Shown piece after piece: positions 8,035 to 14,181 of a stretch of DNA of 14,181 bases. The notes beneath the pieces were generated by a model that was given only the letters and a program-made list of their open reading frames with translations, did no database searches and was not told where the DNA came from. The stretch is from NCBI GenBank assembly GCA_017514645.1, contig JAFWJP010000124.1:1-14181 (forward strand), read 5' to 3'. Origin of the DNA: Solobacterium sp. (GTDB lineage: Bacteria; Bacillota_I; Bacilli_A; Erysipelotrichales; Erysipelotrichaceae). Position numbers and translations under genes: made by a program. Position 1 is the first letter of the stretch, and each line of letters opens with the position of its first letter.

Positions 8035-9520
8035 GTACGATCTCCAAAGCCCTCAGCATCTGCGTATCGCGGTCACCCTGGGTCTTCCAGTCGAAGTAGA
8101 CAGCCTGAACCAGCTGATTGCTCAAGGTCTCATTCAGTTCACCGTTGTACTCCAGACCCTCGTCCTGGGCAAATGCCCGCAGTGCGTTCTCCGTCGCTGC
8201 GGAGAAGTATCCATCCGTGCGGTCGACGGGATATCCGAGATATTCCAGAGTCAGCTGGGCGAGCCGCACGGCCTGTCCGACGGAATCATACCGGTAGACA
8301 TCCTCTTCACCGGTAAACTCATAGACGATGGTTTCCAGCACCTCCGGCAGTTCCACGGTTTCATCCGGTGTGATTCCCGTCCCGTTGACCCATGTACCGT
8401 TCGGTGACAGCCATTTCGCATACGTGTATTTAATGAAGGAACCGTCACCCAGAGATGCAGTTATCTGGGCAGTACCCTTTCCGTAGGTCGTTGTGCCGAC
8501 GATCGTCACCTCCGGACGCTGTTCCTTCATCGCCAGCGTAAAGGCTTCCGCCGCGCTGGCAGTATCCCCGTTGACCAGGATGACGATAGGCATTTCGCTG
8601 TTCCAGCATTTCGTGCCTTTCACCTTTTCCACCAGACGGGCGCCTTTGTTGTCTTCCTCGATCAGAGCGATCGCATCGCTGTCCAGGAACAGACCGGCAA
8701 CCTGCTGCAGCGATGCGACATATCCGCCGCCGTCTCCGCGCAGATCAATGATCAGTCTGTCGATTCCGGCTTCTTTGTACTCTTCCAGAAGAACCTGGAC
8801 TTCCGCTGCCGTAGTGTTGCCGAACTGGCTGATCTCCACAACACCGACGTCATCCTTGACCGTCCCGTAAACCGTTGCGGAGATCTCCCGTCTTGTAATA
8901 TTCAGGGAAACGATCTCATCTCCCCGCTTGAACTGCATATGGACGACTGTCCCGGCTTCACCGCGGACCAGATCCACGATCGCATCATTGGACAGTCCTT
9001 CCACCAGTACACCTTCCACGCTGTAGATGATATCGCCCGGCAGAACACCGGCTTCTTCCGCCGGTGCACCGCGGAATACACGTTCGATCATCGGAACACC
9101 GTCCGTGATCTGGAAGAACTGGACGCCGATACCGACAAAATTGCGGTTGATGCCCTGTACAAAGCTCTCTTGTTCCTCACGGGTCATATAGCTGGTATGA
9201 AGATCTTCCTCGTTGGTCGTCATACCCTTCAGCGCCTGATCGATCAGACGTTCTTCCACATTGTCGATTCCGTCAGCGAAAAACCATTCGCTCTCCATGA
9301 TGCCCAGCGCACGTTCGAATTTATCCGATGCCGTTACGGGCCTCTGCCGCAGATAATGAATACCACCGGCGATGGCTCCGCACAGCAGCAGGCACAGACA
9401 GACCAGAACCGTACAGAAGACTTTCAGCCTGCGGATCTTTTTTGTATAGTAGGTCTCCCGTTCATCAATGAAAGAGTGCTTCGGGATATCCAGATAGGTT
9501 TCATCATTGTTGTGACTCAT
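8027..9520 (-). CDS. S41 C-terminal processing protease with PDZ and peptidoglycan-binding domains
   Basis: A CtpA/CtpB-type serine protease of 497 residues. Residues 1-32 are cytoplasmic, one membrane helix spans about 33-55 ([19 protein letters not shown]), and the rest is outside. A PDZ domain at about 125-200 (GIGVQF...[15 protein letters not shown]) precedes the S41 fold, with [10 protein letters not shown] at 259-268, nucleophile Ser322 in [10 protein letters not shown] and general-base Lys348 in [11 protein letters not shown]_binding_1-like domain ([23 protein letters not shown]...) spans about 415-470. Such proteases clip exported proteins from near the C-terminus; in several bacteria they control cell-wall hydrolases. 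Its position directly after the M23 hydrolase suggests that role here, by inference. The start has GGAGG six bases upstream. Confidence 0.95.
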   Translation of the reverse strand: MSHNNDETYLDIPKHSFIDERETYYTKKIRRLKVFCTVLVCLCLLLCGAIAGGIHYLRQRPVTASDKFERALGIMESEWFFADGIDNVEERLIDQALKGMTTNEEDLHTSYMTREEQESFVQGINRNFVGIGVQFFQITDGVPMIERVFRGAPAEEAGVLPGDIIYSVEGVLVEGLSNDAIVDLVRGEAGTVVHMQFKRGDEIVSLNITRREISATVYGTVKDDVGVVEISQFGNTTAAEVQVLLEEYKEAGIDRLIIDLRGDGGGYVASLQQVAGLFLDSDAIALIEEDNKGARLVEKVKGTKCWNSEMPIVILVNGDTASAAEAFTLAMKEQRPEVTIVGTTTYGKGTAQITASLGDGSFIKYTYAKWLSPNGTWVNGTGITPDETVELPEVLETIVYEFTGEEDVYRYDSVGQAVRLAQLTLEYLGYPVDRTDGYFSAATENALRAFAQDEGLEYNGELNETLSNQLVQAVYFDWKTQGDRDTQMLRALEIVHE

Positions 9521-9542
9521 ACGCGACCTCCGTATGTAAAGA

Positions 9543-9561
9543 AAAGGGTTCCGGCCCCTTT
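9543..9561 (-). terminator. Hairpin with T run between the M23 gene and the S41 protease gene
   Basis: On the minus strand AAAGGG (9556-9561) pairs with CCCTTT (9543-9548) around a 7-base loop GCCGGAA, followed by TTCTTT-like bases. It sits 5 bp after the M23 stop and just before the protease ribosome binding site. The stem is short, so it is probably an attenuator or mRNA processing signal rather than a full stop. Confidence 0.45.
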
Positions 9562-9565
9562 CCTC

Positions 9566-10969
9566 TTATCTTCCGAATACAGATTCCGGACGTACCCGGC
9601 AGGGTGCGCCTGATCCGTTCTCACAGATATGGTTCAGTGCAGCGGAATACCATCCGCAGCCGAACGACAGATCACCGTTCCAGTGCTGGGCGTAATAGGT
9701 GAAGTTATCAGCACTGCCGAGATAGTACACCTCCAGGTGACAATGCGGACCCGTAGAGTTGCCGCTCGTTCCGACTTCACCGACCTTGTCACCGGCTTTG
9801 ACGACCGTTCCCTTGGGAATCGGTGTATTGATGAGCATATGGCTGTAGCTGACCGCGTACAGTCCGCCGTTGATCTTATAGAGCGCATGGATCTGGTTTC
9901 CGCCGCCCCAGGAACCGCCCGGTCCGACACAGCCGTTTCCAAGCCATCCGTCACCGCAGCCGTTGACGCTGTTCAGAATAACACCGTTGCCTACGGCAAG
10001 CAGTGCTGTACCCTTGTTTGCCACAAAATCCGCACCAAGGTGCAGACCGCCGGAAGCGTAGTACCACGTACCCGCAACCGGGTTGATATAACCGGACGCG
10101 ACCGGATATGACCAGCCGGCAGCCGGAGCGATCTCATTCAGTTTATCCGCAATGCTGTTCATCATTGCCTGCAGTTCTTCGATACCTGCCGCAACGTTCG
10201 CTGCCTCTGCCTGCAGAGCCGCTGCCTGCCTGCGGTATTCCTCTTCAACGACCTGGACCTGGTACATCATGACCAGGATCTCGTTCTGACGGTCCACGAC
10301 TTCCTGACGGGCAACCGCGATTGCTGCCTTCTCTTCCTCCATGACCGCAATATCCTTGTTCATCTGTTCAATAAGCTCGGCCAGTTTTTCCATCTGGGCA
10401 TTGTCATAGGAGGTAATATCATCCAGACCCTTGGCGATCCGGATAAAGTCATTGAAGCTTCTGGCACCCATCAGAACATCCAGATATTTGTTCAGGCGCA
10501 TGGTCGGCTGTGCCAGCACCATACGTTCTGTGATCCGGTCCTGAACAACATTGATCTGATCCTGACTCTCCTGGATCTTCACTTCCAGTTCCGCAATCAG
10601 GGCTTCCTTGACAGCGATCTCCTGGTTGTACTCGGCAATCTCCGCATTGAGCGCATTCGCCTGTGCCTGATAGCCTGCTACCTGCTGACCGTAGTAGGAA
10701 AGATTCTCCGCTACGGCAGAGCGCTGGGATTCAATCTCGTTCAGGCGCTGATTCAGATCCACGCTCTGGGAACTGACATAGTTCATGTATGCCGTACAGG
10801 AAGCCTTCTGATCATCCGTCAGGACATGCTGACCCGTACAGAGGTCGGTCCAGTATTCCCGGTCGGAAAAGTCTTCCTCCCCTTCTGCATGGACATGGTT
10901 CGGCACAAAAACACCGGTCACCAGCACGGCAGAAAGAAACAGTCTTGTCAGTTTCTTCAGCGCTTCCAT
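9566..10969 (-). CDS. Secreted M23 (LytM) metallopeptidase with N-terminal coiled coil, likely FtsEX partner
   Basis: A 467-residue exported peptidoglycan endopeptidase. A signal peptide (MEALKKLTRLFLSAVLVTG..., cleavage probably after HVHA near 28) is followed by a long coiled coil at about 68-280, the CwlO/EnvC/PcsB-like arrangement, then an M23 domain at about 300-420. Zinc ligands His310 and Asp314 (HLGAD) and His411, and catalytic His377 (SYSHM) and His409 (GPHCH), are all present, so unlike degenerate EnvC it should itself be active. Eight cysteines occur: 44 and 58 before the coil, 338 and 347 in a glycine-rich insert of the catalytic domain, 410, and 438, 449 and 457 in a C-terminal extension. 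The start at 10969 is chosen for the signal peptide and GAGG eight bases upstream. It overlaps the end of ftsX by 13 bp, which supports a role as its activated hydrolase. Confidence 0.93.
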   Translation of the reverse strand: MEALKKLTRLFLSAVLVTGVFVPNHVHAEGEEDFSDREYWTDLCTGQHVLTDDQKASCTAYMNYVSSQSVDLNQRLNEIESQRSAVAENLSYYGQQVAGYQAQANALNAEIAEYNQEIAVKEALIAELEVKIQESQDQINVVQDRITERMVLAQPTMRLNKYLDVLMGARSFNDFIRIAKGLDDITSYDNAQMEKLAELIEQMNKDIAVMEEEKAAIAVARQEVVDRQNEILVMMYQVQVVEEEYRRQAAALQAEAANVAAGIEELQAMMNSIADKLNEIAPAAGWSYPVASGYINPVAGTWYYASGGLHLGADFVANKGTALLAVGNGVILNSVNGCGDGWLGNGCVGPGGSWGGGNQIHALYKINGGLYAVSYSHMLINTPIPKGTVVKAGDKVGEVGTSGNSTGPHCHLEVYYLGSADNFTYYAQHWNGDLSFGCGWYSAALNHICENGSGAPCRVRPESVFGR

Positions 10970-11868
10970 CTCAGACGCCTCGTTACAGAAATATAGGAAC
11001 CAAGCAGACCGACGAGTACACCGACGCCGAGCAGGGCCAGACACAGATACTTCGCAAACGGATCCGGGTCCAGCAGCACAAACATATCGGAAACCAGATG
11101 CCCGCCGCTGACACGGTAAAGGTACTGATAGCCGAAATATGTCGCAGCCATGGGTACCAGCGCACCAAGGACGCCGATGATGATTCCTTCGATCAGGAAC
11201 GGGTTCCGGATAAAGCTGTTCTTGGCGCCGACATTGCGCATGATCGCCAGTTCATCCGCACGGTTCTCGATCGTTGTATTGATCGTATTGGCAATCAGGA
11301 ACAGCGCCAGCAGGGAAAGCGCCAGTGTCAGACCAGCACCGATCAGGCGCACGGTATTCAGCGCGGAAACGAGTTTCGTCGCGCTTGCGCCGCCGTATTC
11401 AACTTCCTCGACACCGGGGATCCCTTTGATCTGTTCCGTGATCTGCTCGAGTTTACTGCCGTCTTCCACTTCTACGTAGAACGCATCGTGCATCGGGTTC
11501 TTTCCCTCTTCACGGTACGGCTCAAACAAAGCTTTCGCTTCATCGTTCGCAACGCTGTTGATATAATACTCCAGCTCATCTGCCTTGCTGGAATATGTTA
11601 CGGTACTGACACCCTCAATATCCTTGATGGCCAGCGAGATCCGGTCTTCCTCTTCCGCGGATTCATGGTTGTAATCCACGGTAACCGCAATCTGGATGCT
11701 GTGTTCCAGTCCCTGGGTGAACTGGCGCACGTTAAAGGTAAAGATCATCATCAGACTGATGAGGATCAGGGACATCAGTACGGAGAAGATACTGGAAAGG
11801 CTCATCGCACCATGGCGGACAACACCCTTGAAGCCTTCGATCACCGGGCGGAACAGTTTACTTATCAT
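10957..11868 (-). CDS. ftsX: FtsX, cell-division ABC transporter permease-like protein
   Basis: FtsX is the membrane half of the FtsEX complex, which uses ATP to switch on peptidoglycan hydrolases rather than to move a solute. The 303-residue protein has the family's four-helix layout: helix 1 at about 23-46, an extracellular loop from about 50 to 170 that binds the hydrolase, then helices at about 175-197, 224-248 and 272-294. The FtsX-type sequence ENRADELAIMRNVGA at 201-215 lies between helices 2 and 3. The ATG at 11866-11868 is preceded by GGAGGAGG 11 bases upstream, inside the ftsE reading frame; the two genes overlap by 11 bp. Length and topology are normal. Confidence 0.96.
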   Translation of the reverse strand: MISKLFRPVIEGFKGVVRHGAMSLSSIFSVLMSLILISLMMIFTFNVRQFTQGLEHSIQIAVTVDYNHESAEEEDRISLAIKDIEGVSTVTYSSKADELEYYINSVANDEAKALFEPYREEGKNPMHDAFYVEVEDGSKLEQITEQIKGIPGVEEVEYGGASATKLVSALNTVRLIGAGLTLALSLLALFLIANTINTTIENRADELAIMRNVGAKNSFIRNPFLIEGIIIGVLGALVPMAATYFGYQYLYRVSGGHLVSDMFVLLDPDPFAKYLCLALLGVGVLVGLLGSYISVTRRLRWKR

Positions 11869-12550
11869 CGAGTATGTAACCTCCTCCCGGGAGATCGGCC
11901 TTGATATGGCCGTATTCCAGAGCTATCGTTCTCTTGCGGTGCTTGTTCACCACATTGGTATCATGCGTCACCATGACGATCGTTGTACCGTAGGCCTTGT
12001 TGATGCGCTCCAGTACGGTCATGATCTCATCACTGACGGTCGGGTCCAAGTTGCCTGTCGGCTCATCCGCGATCAGCACCTTCGGCCGGTTTGCGATCGC
12101 TCTGGCAATTGCAACACGCTGCTGCTGTCCGCCGGACAGTTCACCCGGGAAGGCGCCTCCTTTGTCATCCAGACCGACCAGATTCAGAACACCGCGCACT
12201 CGGCTGCGGATGATGTTCTTGTCCATACCGATGACTTCCAGCGCATAGGCAATATTCTCAAAGACCGTGTTCTGCTGCAGCAGGCGGTAATCCTGGAATA
12301 CAACACCGATATTGCGGCGGTAGATGGGAACTTTGCTGTGACTGAGTCTTCCGACATCGATGCCGACCACCTTGACTGTTCCCTTTGTCGGTACTTCTTC
12401 CCCGTTCAGGAGCTTGATCAGTGTACTCTTGCCGGCACCGGTACGCCCGATGATGTACACGAACTCACCCTGATCGATCTTCAGGTTGATATTGTACAGA
12501 GCGTTGACACCGTTCTTATATCTTTTATACACATTGGTGCATTCAATCAT
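11858..12550 (-). CDS. ftsE: FtsE, cell-division ABC ATPase
   Basis: FtsE is the cytoplasmic ATPase partner of FtsX. The 230-residue protein is standard length. Walker A GRTGAGKS is at 35-42, the Q-loop Gln86 in VFQDYRLL, the signature LSGGQQQR at 138-145, Walker B VLIADEPTGNLD at 158-169, and the switch histidine 196 in VTHD. The start MIECTNVYKRY is set by GGAGG six bases upstream of the ATG at 12548-12550; a longer frame reaching 12604 would run into the promoter. It is the first gene of the minus-strand series and directly overlaps ftsX. MacB/LolD-type ATPases look similar, but pairing with ftsX settles the identity. Confidence 0.97.
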   Translation of the reverse strand: MIECTNVYKRYKNGVNALYNINLKIDQGEFVYIIGRTGAGKSTLIKLLNGEEVPTKGTVKVVGIDVGRLSHSKVPIYRRNIGVVFQDYRLLQQNTVFENIAYALEVIGMDKNIIRSRVRGVLNLVGLDDKGGAFPGELSGGQQQRVAIARAIANRPKVLIADEPTGNLDPTVSDEIMTVLERINKAYGTTIVMVTHDTNVVNKHRKRTIALEYGHIKADLPGGGYILDDK

Positions 12551-12574
12551 CTGGTACCTCCGAAATTCCCAAAT

Positions 12575-12604
12575 ATTATACAGTATACCCTGCCTGTTTT
12601 CCAA
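12575..12604 (-). promoter_or_regulatory. Probable sigma-A promoter for the ftsE operon
   Basis: On the minus strand TTGGAA (12599-12604) and a perfect TATAAT (12575-12580) are separated by 18 bases. Transcription would start about 12567, leaving a short leader with the GGAGG site. A second TATAAT lies at 12634-12639 but has no matching -35. Confidence 0.62.
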
Positions 12605-12661
12605 ACCGGTATGTTTCTGTATCAGGAGTATACATTATAGCACACGTGTATGGGTAAAATA

Positions 12662-12670
12662 TGGTAGAAT
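12662..12670 (+). promoter_or_regulatory. Possible extended -10 element for the VanZ-family gene
   Basis: TGGTAGAAT has the TGn plus TATAAT-like form (one mismatch in the hexamer). No -35 was recognised. Its end is only seven bases before the ATG at 12678, so a transcript from it would have almost no leader. Confidence 0.3.
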
Positions 12671-12677
12671 CCTGCAT

Positions 12678-13142
12678 ATGAAAAGACGGTACTGGATCTG
12701 GCTGCTGACAGTAGTATACATTGGTGTCATTTTTCATTTTTCGTCGATGAAGGCGGTTTCCTCCCAGACGCTTTCCGAGGGATTCTCCTGGAGGATCCTT
12801 CAGAAGCTTTCGGTATTCGGGCTGTACGGCGATGTATGCCGCTTTGATCCCTGGGTAAGGAAAGCCGCGCATTTTGCGGAATTCGCTCTGCTGGGCTTTC
12901 TTGTGGGCATTGCGGTAAGGACCGCTCCGTTCATCAAGCCGCGGTTTCTGAATTTCCTGATCCTGATGATCTGTGTACCTGTCGCGGATGAAACCATACA
13001 GAAATTCACCGAAGGGCGTGCCTGCATGGTCAGTGACATGGTACTGGATGCCTGCGGCTTTCTCTTCGGTGGTTTCATTGCGTATATCTGTATTCTGATC
13101 GTACTGGATCTGTTCTTCAGGAAACGGTCAGCGGTGCAGTGA
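12678..13142 (+). CDS. VanZ-family small membrane protein
   Basis: A 154-residue membrane protein of the VanZ family, named after the low-level teicoplanin resistance protein of vancomycin operons; most members have no proven function, and resistance should not be assumed here. Membrane segments lie at about 4-22, 62-82, 90-104 and 126-147. The family motifs are present: RKAAHFAEFALLGFLVG at 61-77, and DETIQKFTEGR (104-114) followed by DMVLDACGFLFGG (120-132). The ATG at 12678 is the only good start before the first helix, but it has no recognisable Shine-Dalgarno site. It diverges from ftsE and overlaps the convergent ybaK gene by 26 bp at its 3' end, leaving no room for a separate terminator. 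Confidence 0.87.
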   Translation: MKRRYWIWLLTVVYIGVIFHFSSMKAVSSQTLSEGFSWRILQKLSVFGLYGDVCRFDPWVRKAAHFAEFALLGFLVGIAVRTAPFIKPRFLNFLILMICVPVADETIQKFTEGRACMVSDMVLDACGFLFGGFIAYICILIVLDLFFRKRSAVQ

Positions 13143-13602
13143 TTCCGTCCGTGATCCTCAGAAGATCCTGCGGATCCAGCACCATCTGCATTCCGACCCT
13201 GCCGGCAGATACGATGATTCTGTCCAGAAGCACGATCGTTTCATCGAAAACGGTCGTGAACTTTTTTTTCATTCCTACGGGTGAGCATCCCCCGTGGACA
13301 TAGCCTGTCAGCGGGAAGAGTTCCTTCTGCGGGATCATGGCAACGGATTTGACACCGACGCTGCGCGCGCAGGCCTTCAGATCCAGACGCTCCGCAACCG
13401 GTATGACAAATACGTAGTAATTGCGGTCATCTCCGCGGGTCACCAGCGTCTTGAATACTTCCTCCGGGTCTTCTCCGACTTTATGCGCAACACTGACACC
13501 GTCGATCAGCCCATCATCCGTATCATAGACATGCGTTGTATAGCTGATGCCTTCACTGTCCAGGATCCGCAGTGCGTTGGTCTTATCTTCCTTCTTCGCC
13601 AT
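13117..13602 (-). CDS. ybaK: YbaK-type Cys-tRNA(Pro) deacylase
   Basis: YbaK hydrolyses cysteine wrongly attached to tRNA(Pro) by prolyl-tRNA synthetase, acting in trans in the cytoplasm. The 161-residue protein is full length for the family. The essential lysine is probably Lys51 in FKTLV, and the substrate-site signature GYVHGGCSPVGMKKK occupies 100-114. The start has GGAGG upstream (GGAGGAACACA then ATG at 13600-13602) and overlaps the end of the chorismate mutase gene by 20 bp, so the two are co-translated. The 3' end overlaps vanZ on the other strand by 26 bp. ProX and YeaK relatives share the fold, but the GGCSPVG motif favours YbaK. Confidence 0.94.
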   Translation of the reverse strand: MAKKEDKTNALRILDSEGISYTTHVYDTDDGLIDGVSVAHKVGEDPEEVFKTLVTRGDDRNYYVFVIPVAERLDLKACARSVGVKSVAMIPQKELFPLTGYVHGGCSPVGMKKKFTTVFDETIVLLDRIIVSAGRVGMQMVLDPQDLLRITDGITAPLTVS

Positions 13603-13876
13603 TGTGTTCCTCCAGCAGATCCTTCTGGTAATCCTTGGACACCTTCATGGTATACCGGTACCAGTCTTCAAAATAGCCGCGCATGGACGGATCCTTCAGC
13701 ATTTCCGCAGTACGCCGGATATTCTCATCTTCCCTTGCGGCATCGAATACCGGCAGTCCGTGTTCCTCTTTATAGGCCAGGATCCCCCGTACCGCAGACA
13801 TCCGTTTTTCGAATAGATGCACCAGTTCTGCGTCAATGTCATTTATTTTCATTCTGTTTTCATCCAGAGCGCTCAT
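13583..13876 (-). CDS. Chorismate mutase, AroQ type
   Basis: Converts chorismate to prephenate, the branch toward phenylalanine and tyrosine. The 97-residue protein is a stand-alone AroQ domain. Residues matching the E. coli P-protein active site can all be aligned: Arg8, Arg25, Lys36, Asp45, Arg48, Glu49, Ser80 and Gln84, with the same spacing (for example VFDAARE and SKDYQ). It should therefore be active. The ATG at 13874-13876 has AGGAG eight bases upstream; a longer frame extending to 14098 runs backward through the T-box leader and is not credible. It leads a two-gene unit with ybaK and diverges from a Trp-type T-box leader, fitting an aromatic amino-acid locus. Confidence 0.92.
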   Translation of the reverse strand: MSALDENRMKINDIDAELVHLFEKRMSAVRGILAYKEEHGLPVFDAAREDENIRRTAEMLKDPSMRGYFEDWYRYTMKVSKDYQKDLLEEHNGEEGR

Positions 13877-13900
13877 ATCTGTATCTCCTGCTTTTCTTTC

Positions 13901-13928
13901 ATGATATTTGAATTGACAAAAAAAACAA
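13901..13928 (-). promoter_or_regulatory. Possible promoter for the chorismate mutase - ybaK unit
   Basis: On the minus strand TTGTTT (13923-13928) and TATCAT (13901-13906) are 16 bases apart, placing a start near 13894, just ahead of the AGGAG site. Both hexamers are imperfect. Confidence 0.35.
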
Positions 13929-13957
13929 GAATTGCAAAACTGTATACAAACGACAAA

Positions 13958-14181
13958 CCGCAGACGAAGACGAGTAGCCCTGCAGAAGCTGAGAGAGAGT
14001 TCCCGGATGGTGGAAAGGGAATGAGCGGAAACAGTGTGAATGGACTTCAGAGGGCAGACTGAAAGGCAGATGCCGAGTATGAACGCCGGGAATCTCACCC
14101 GTTATCAATCAGATGCGTATGATGGTGCGCAAAGCGAGAGGATGCAGAAGAAACAGCTGTATCAATTTGAGTGGTATCGCA
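13958..14181 (+). promoter_or_regulatory. T-box riboswitch leader, tryptophan (UGG) specifier, cut by window edge
   Basis: A leader RNA that reads tRNA charging and lets transcription continue when the matching tRNA is uncharged. Stem I: lower helix GAAG (13966-13969) with CTTC (14045-14048); specifier loop with AGTA (13973-13976) opposite GAA-TGG-A (14038-14044); upper helix GCCCTG (13977-13982) with CAGTGT (14032-14037), one mismatch; AGAGAG motif at 13992-13999; distal helix GTTCCC (13999-14004) with GGGAAT (14017-14022), capped by a loop containing GGTGGAAA. A GGCA/TGCC hairpin (14053-14074) and a Stem III-like AACGCCGGG...CCCGTT (14082-14103) follow, ending in the typical CCCGTTATC. The T-box sequence GAGTGGTATCGC is at 14169-14180, so the window stops inside the antiterminator. 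A -10-like TATACA lies at 13943-13948. The regulated gene is outside; trpS or a Trp transport/biosynthesis gene would fit. Confidence 0.88.

Noticed and set aside
10789..11904. Open frame on the plus strand opposite ftsX and the M23 gene
   Set aside because: It spans two well-supported overlapping minus-strand genes and has no recognisable motif or start site.
12678..13142. Glycopeptide resistance gene from the VanZ resemblance
   Set aside because: No vanA/H/X/R/S genes are present, and VanZ-family proteins are widespread without such a role.
13992..13999. GA microsatellite repeat
   Set aside because: It is the AGAGAG motif of T-box Stem I, not a simple repeat of interest.
13817..14062. Possible small plus-strand gene upstream of the T-box
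   Set aside because: It runs through the T-box Stem I, which explains the sequence better.
14065..14067. GGC in GAAAGGCA as an alternative (glycine) T-box specifier
   Set aside because: The string resembles the glyQS specifier loop, but here it lies in the loop of a GGCA/TGCC hairpin after Stem I, and no helix closes a specifier loop around it.

Overview
The window reads as ordinary chromosome of a Gram-positive, low-to-mid GC Firmicute (Bacillota). Evidence is the near-universal GGAGG-type ribosome binding sites, a T-box leader at the right edge, and a conserved ftsE-ftsX-M23 hydrolase-ctp cell-wall cluster. Base composition looks close to half GC by eye (not counted). The paired-cysteine N-terminus of the M23 protein and the gene mix suggest Erysipelotrichaceae, but this is inference only. 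No mobile element, CRISPR array, phage gene, rRNA or tRNA was found.

Layout, left to right. (1) Bases 1-2020, minus strand: malQ (4-alpha-glucanotransferase) followed by an overlapping secreted protein that looks like the start of a DUF4091/GH123-type protein and leaves the window at base 1. This is a small carbohydrate-use unit. (2) Bases 2064-3712, plus strand: a SagB/ThcOx-type nitroreductase whose stop overlaps the start of a pyridoxamine/pyridoxal kinase (ATGA junction). A strong bidirectional terminator at 3721-3752 separates this pair from tex. (3) Bases 3763-12550, minus strand: a tightly packed series read as ftsE, ftsX, M23 metallopeptidase, S41 C-terminal processing protease, uvrB, then tex. 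Most junctions overlap by 8-13 bp. Hairpins lie after the M23 gene and after uvrB and may lower downstream expression. A promoter with TATAAT lies just upstream of ftsE. (4) Bases 12678-13142, plus strand: a small VanZ-family membrane protein. It overlaps tail-to-tail with (5) bases 13117-13876, minus strand: an AroQ-type chorismate mutase and a YbaK-type Cys-tRNA(Pro) deacylase, whose reading frames also overlap. (6) Bases 13955-14181, plus strand: a T-box riboswitch leader cut by the window end. Its specifier reads UGG (tryptophan).

How the parts fit. FtsE/FtsX form the membrane ABC complex that activates peptidoglycan hydrolases at the division site. The M23 protein, with N-terminal coiled coils and intact zinc ligands, is its likely partner, and the membrane-anchored S41 protease with a peptidoglycan-binding tail is a plausible trimming or turnover factor. 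uvrB and tex are housekeeping passengers. At the right edge, a Trp-sensing leader diverges from a chorismate mutase gene, so the intergenic region probably sits between two aromatic amino-acid functions. I see no convincing novel defence or mobile system. The most useful second looks are the truncated T-box, the cysteine-rich M23 hydrolase, and several start or terminator details.
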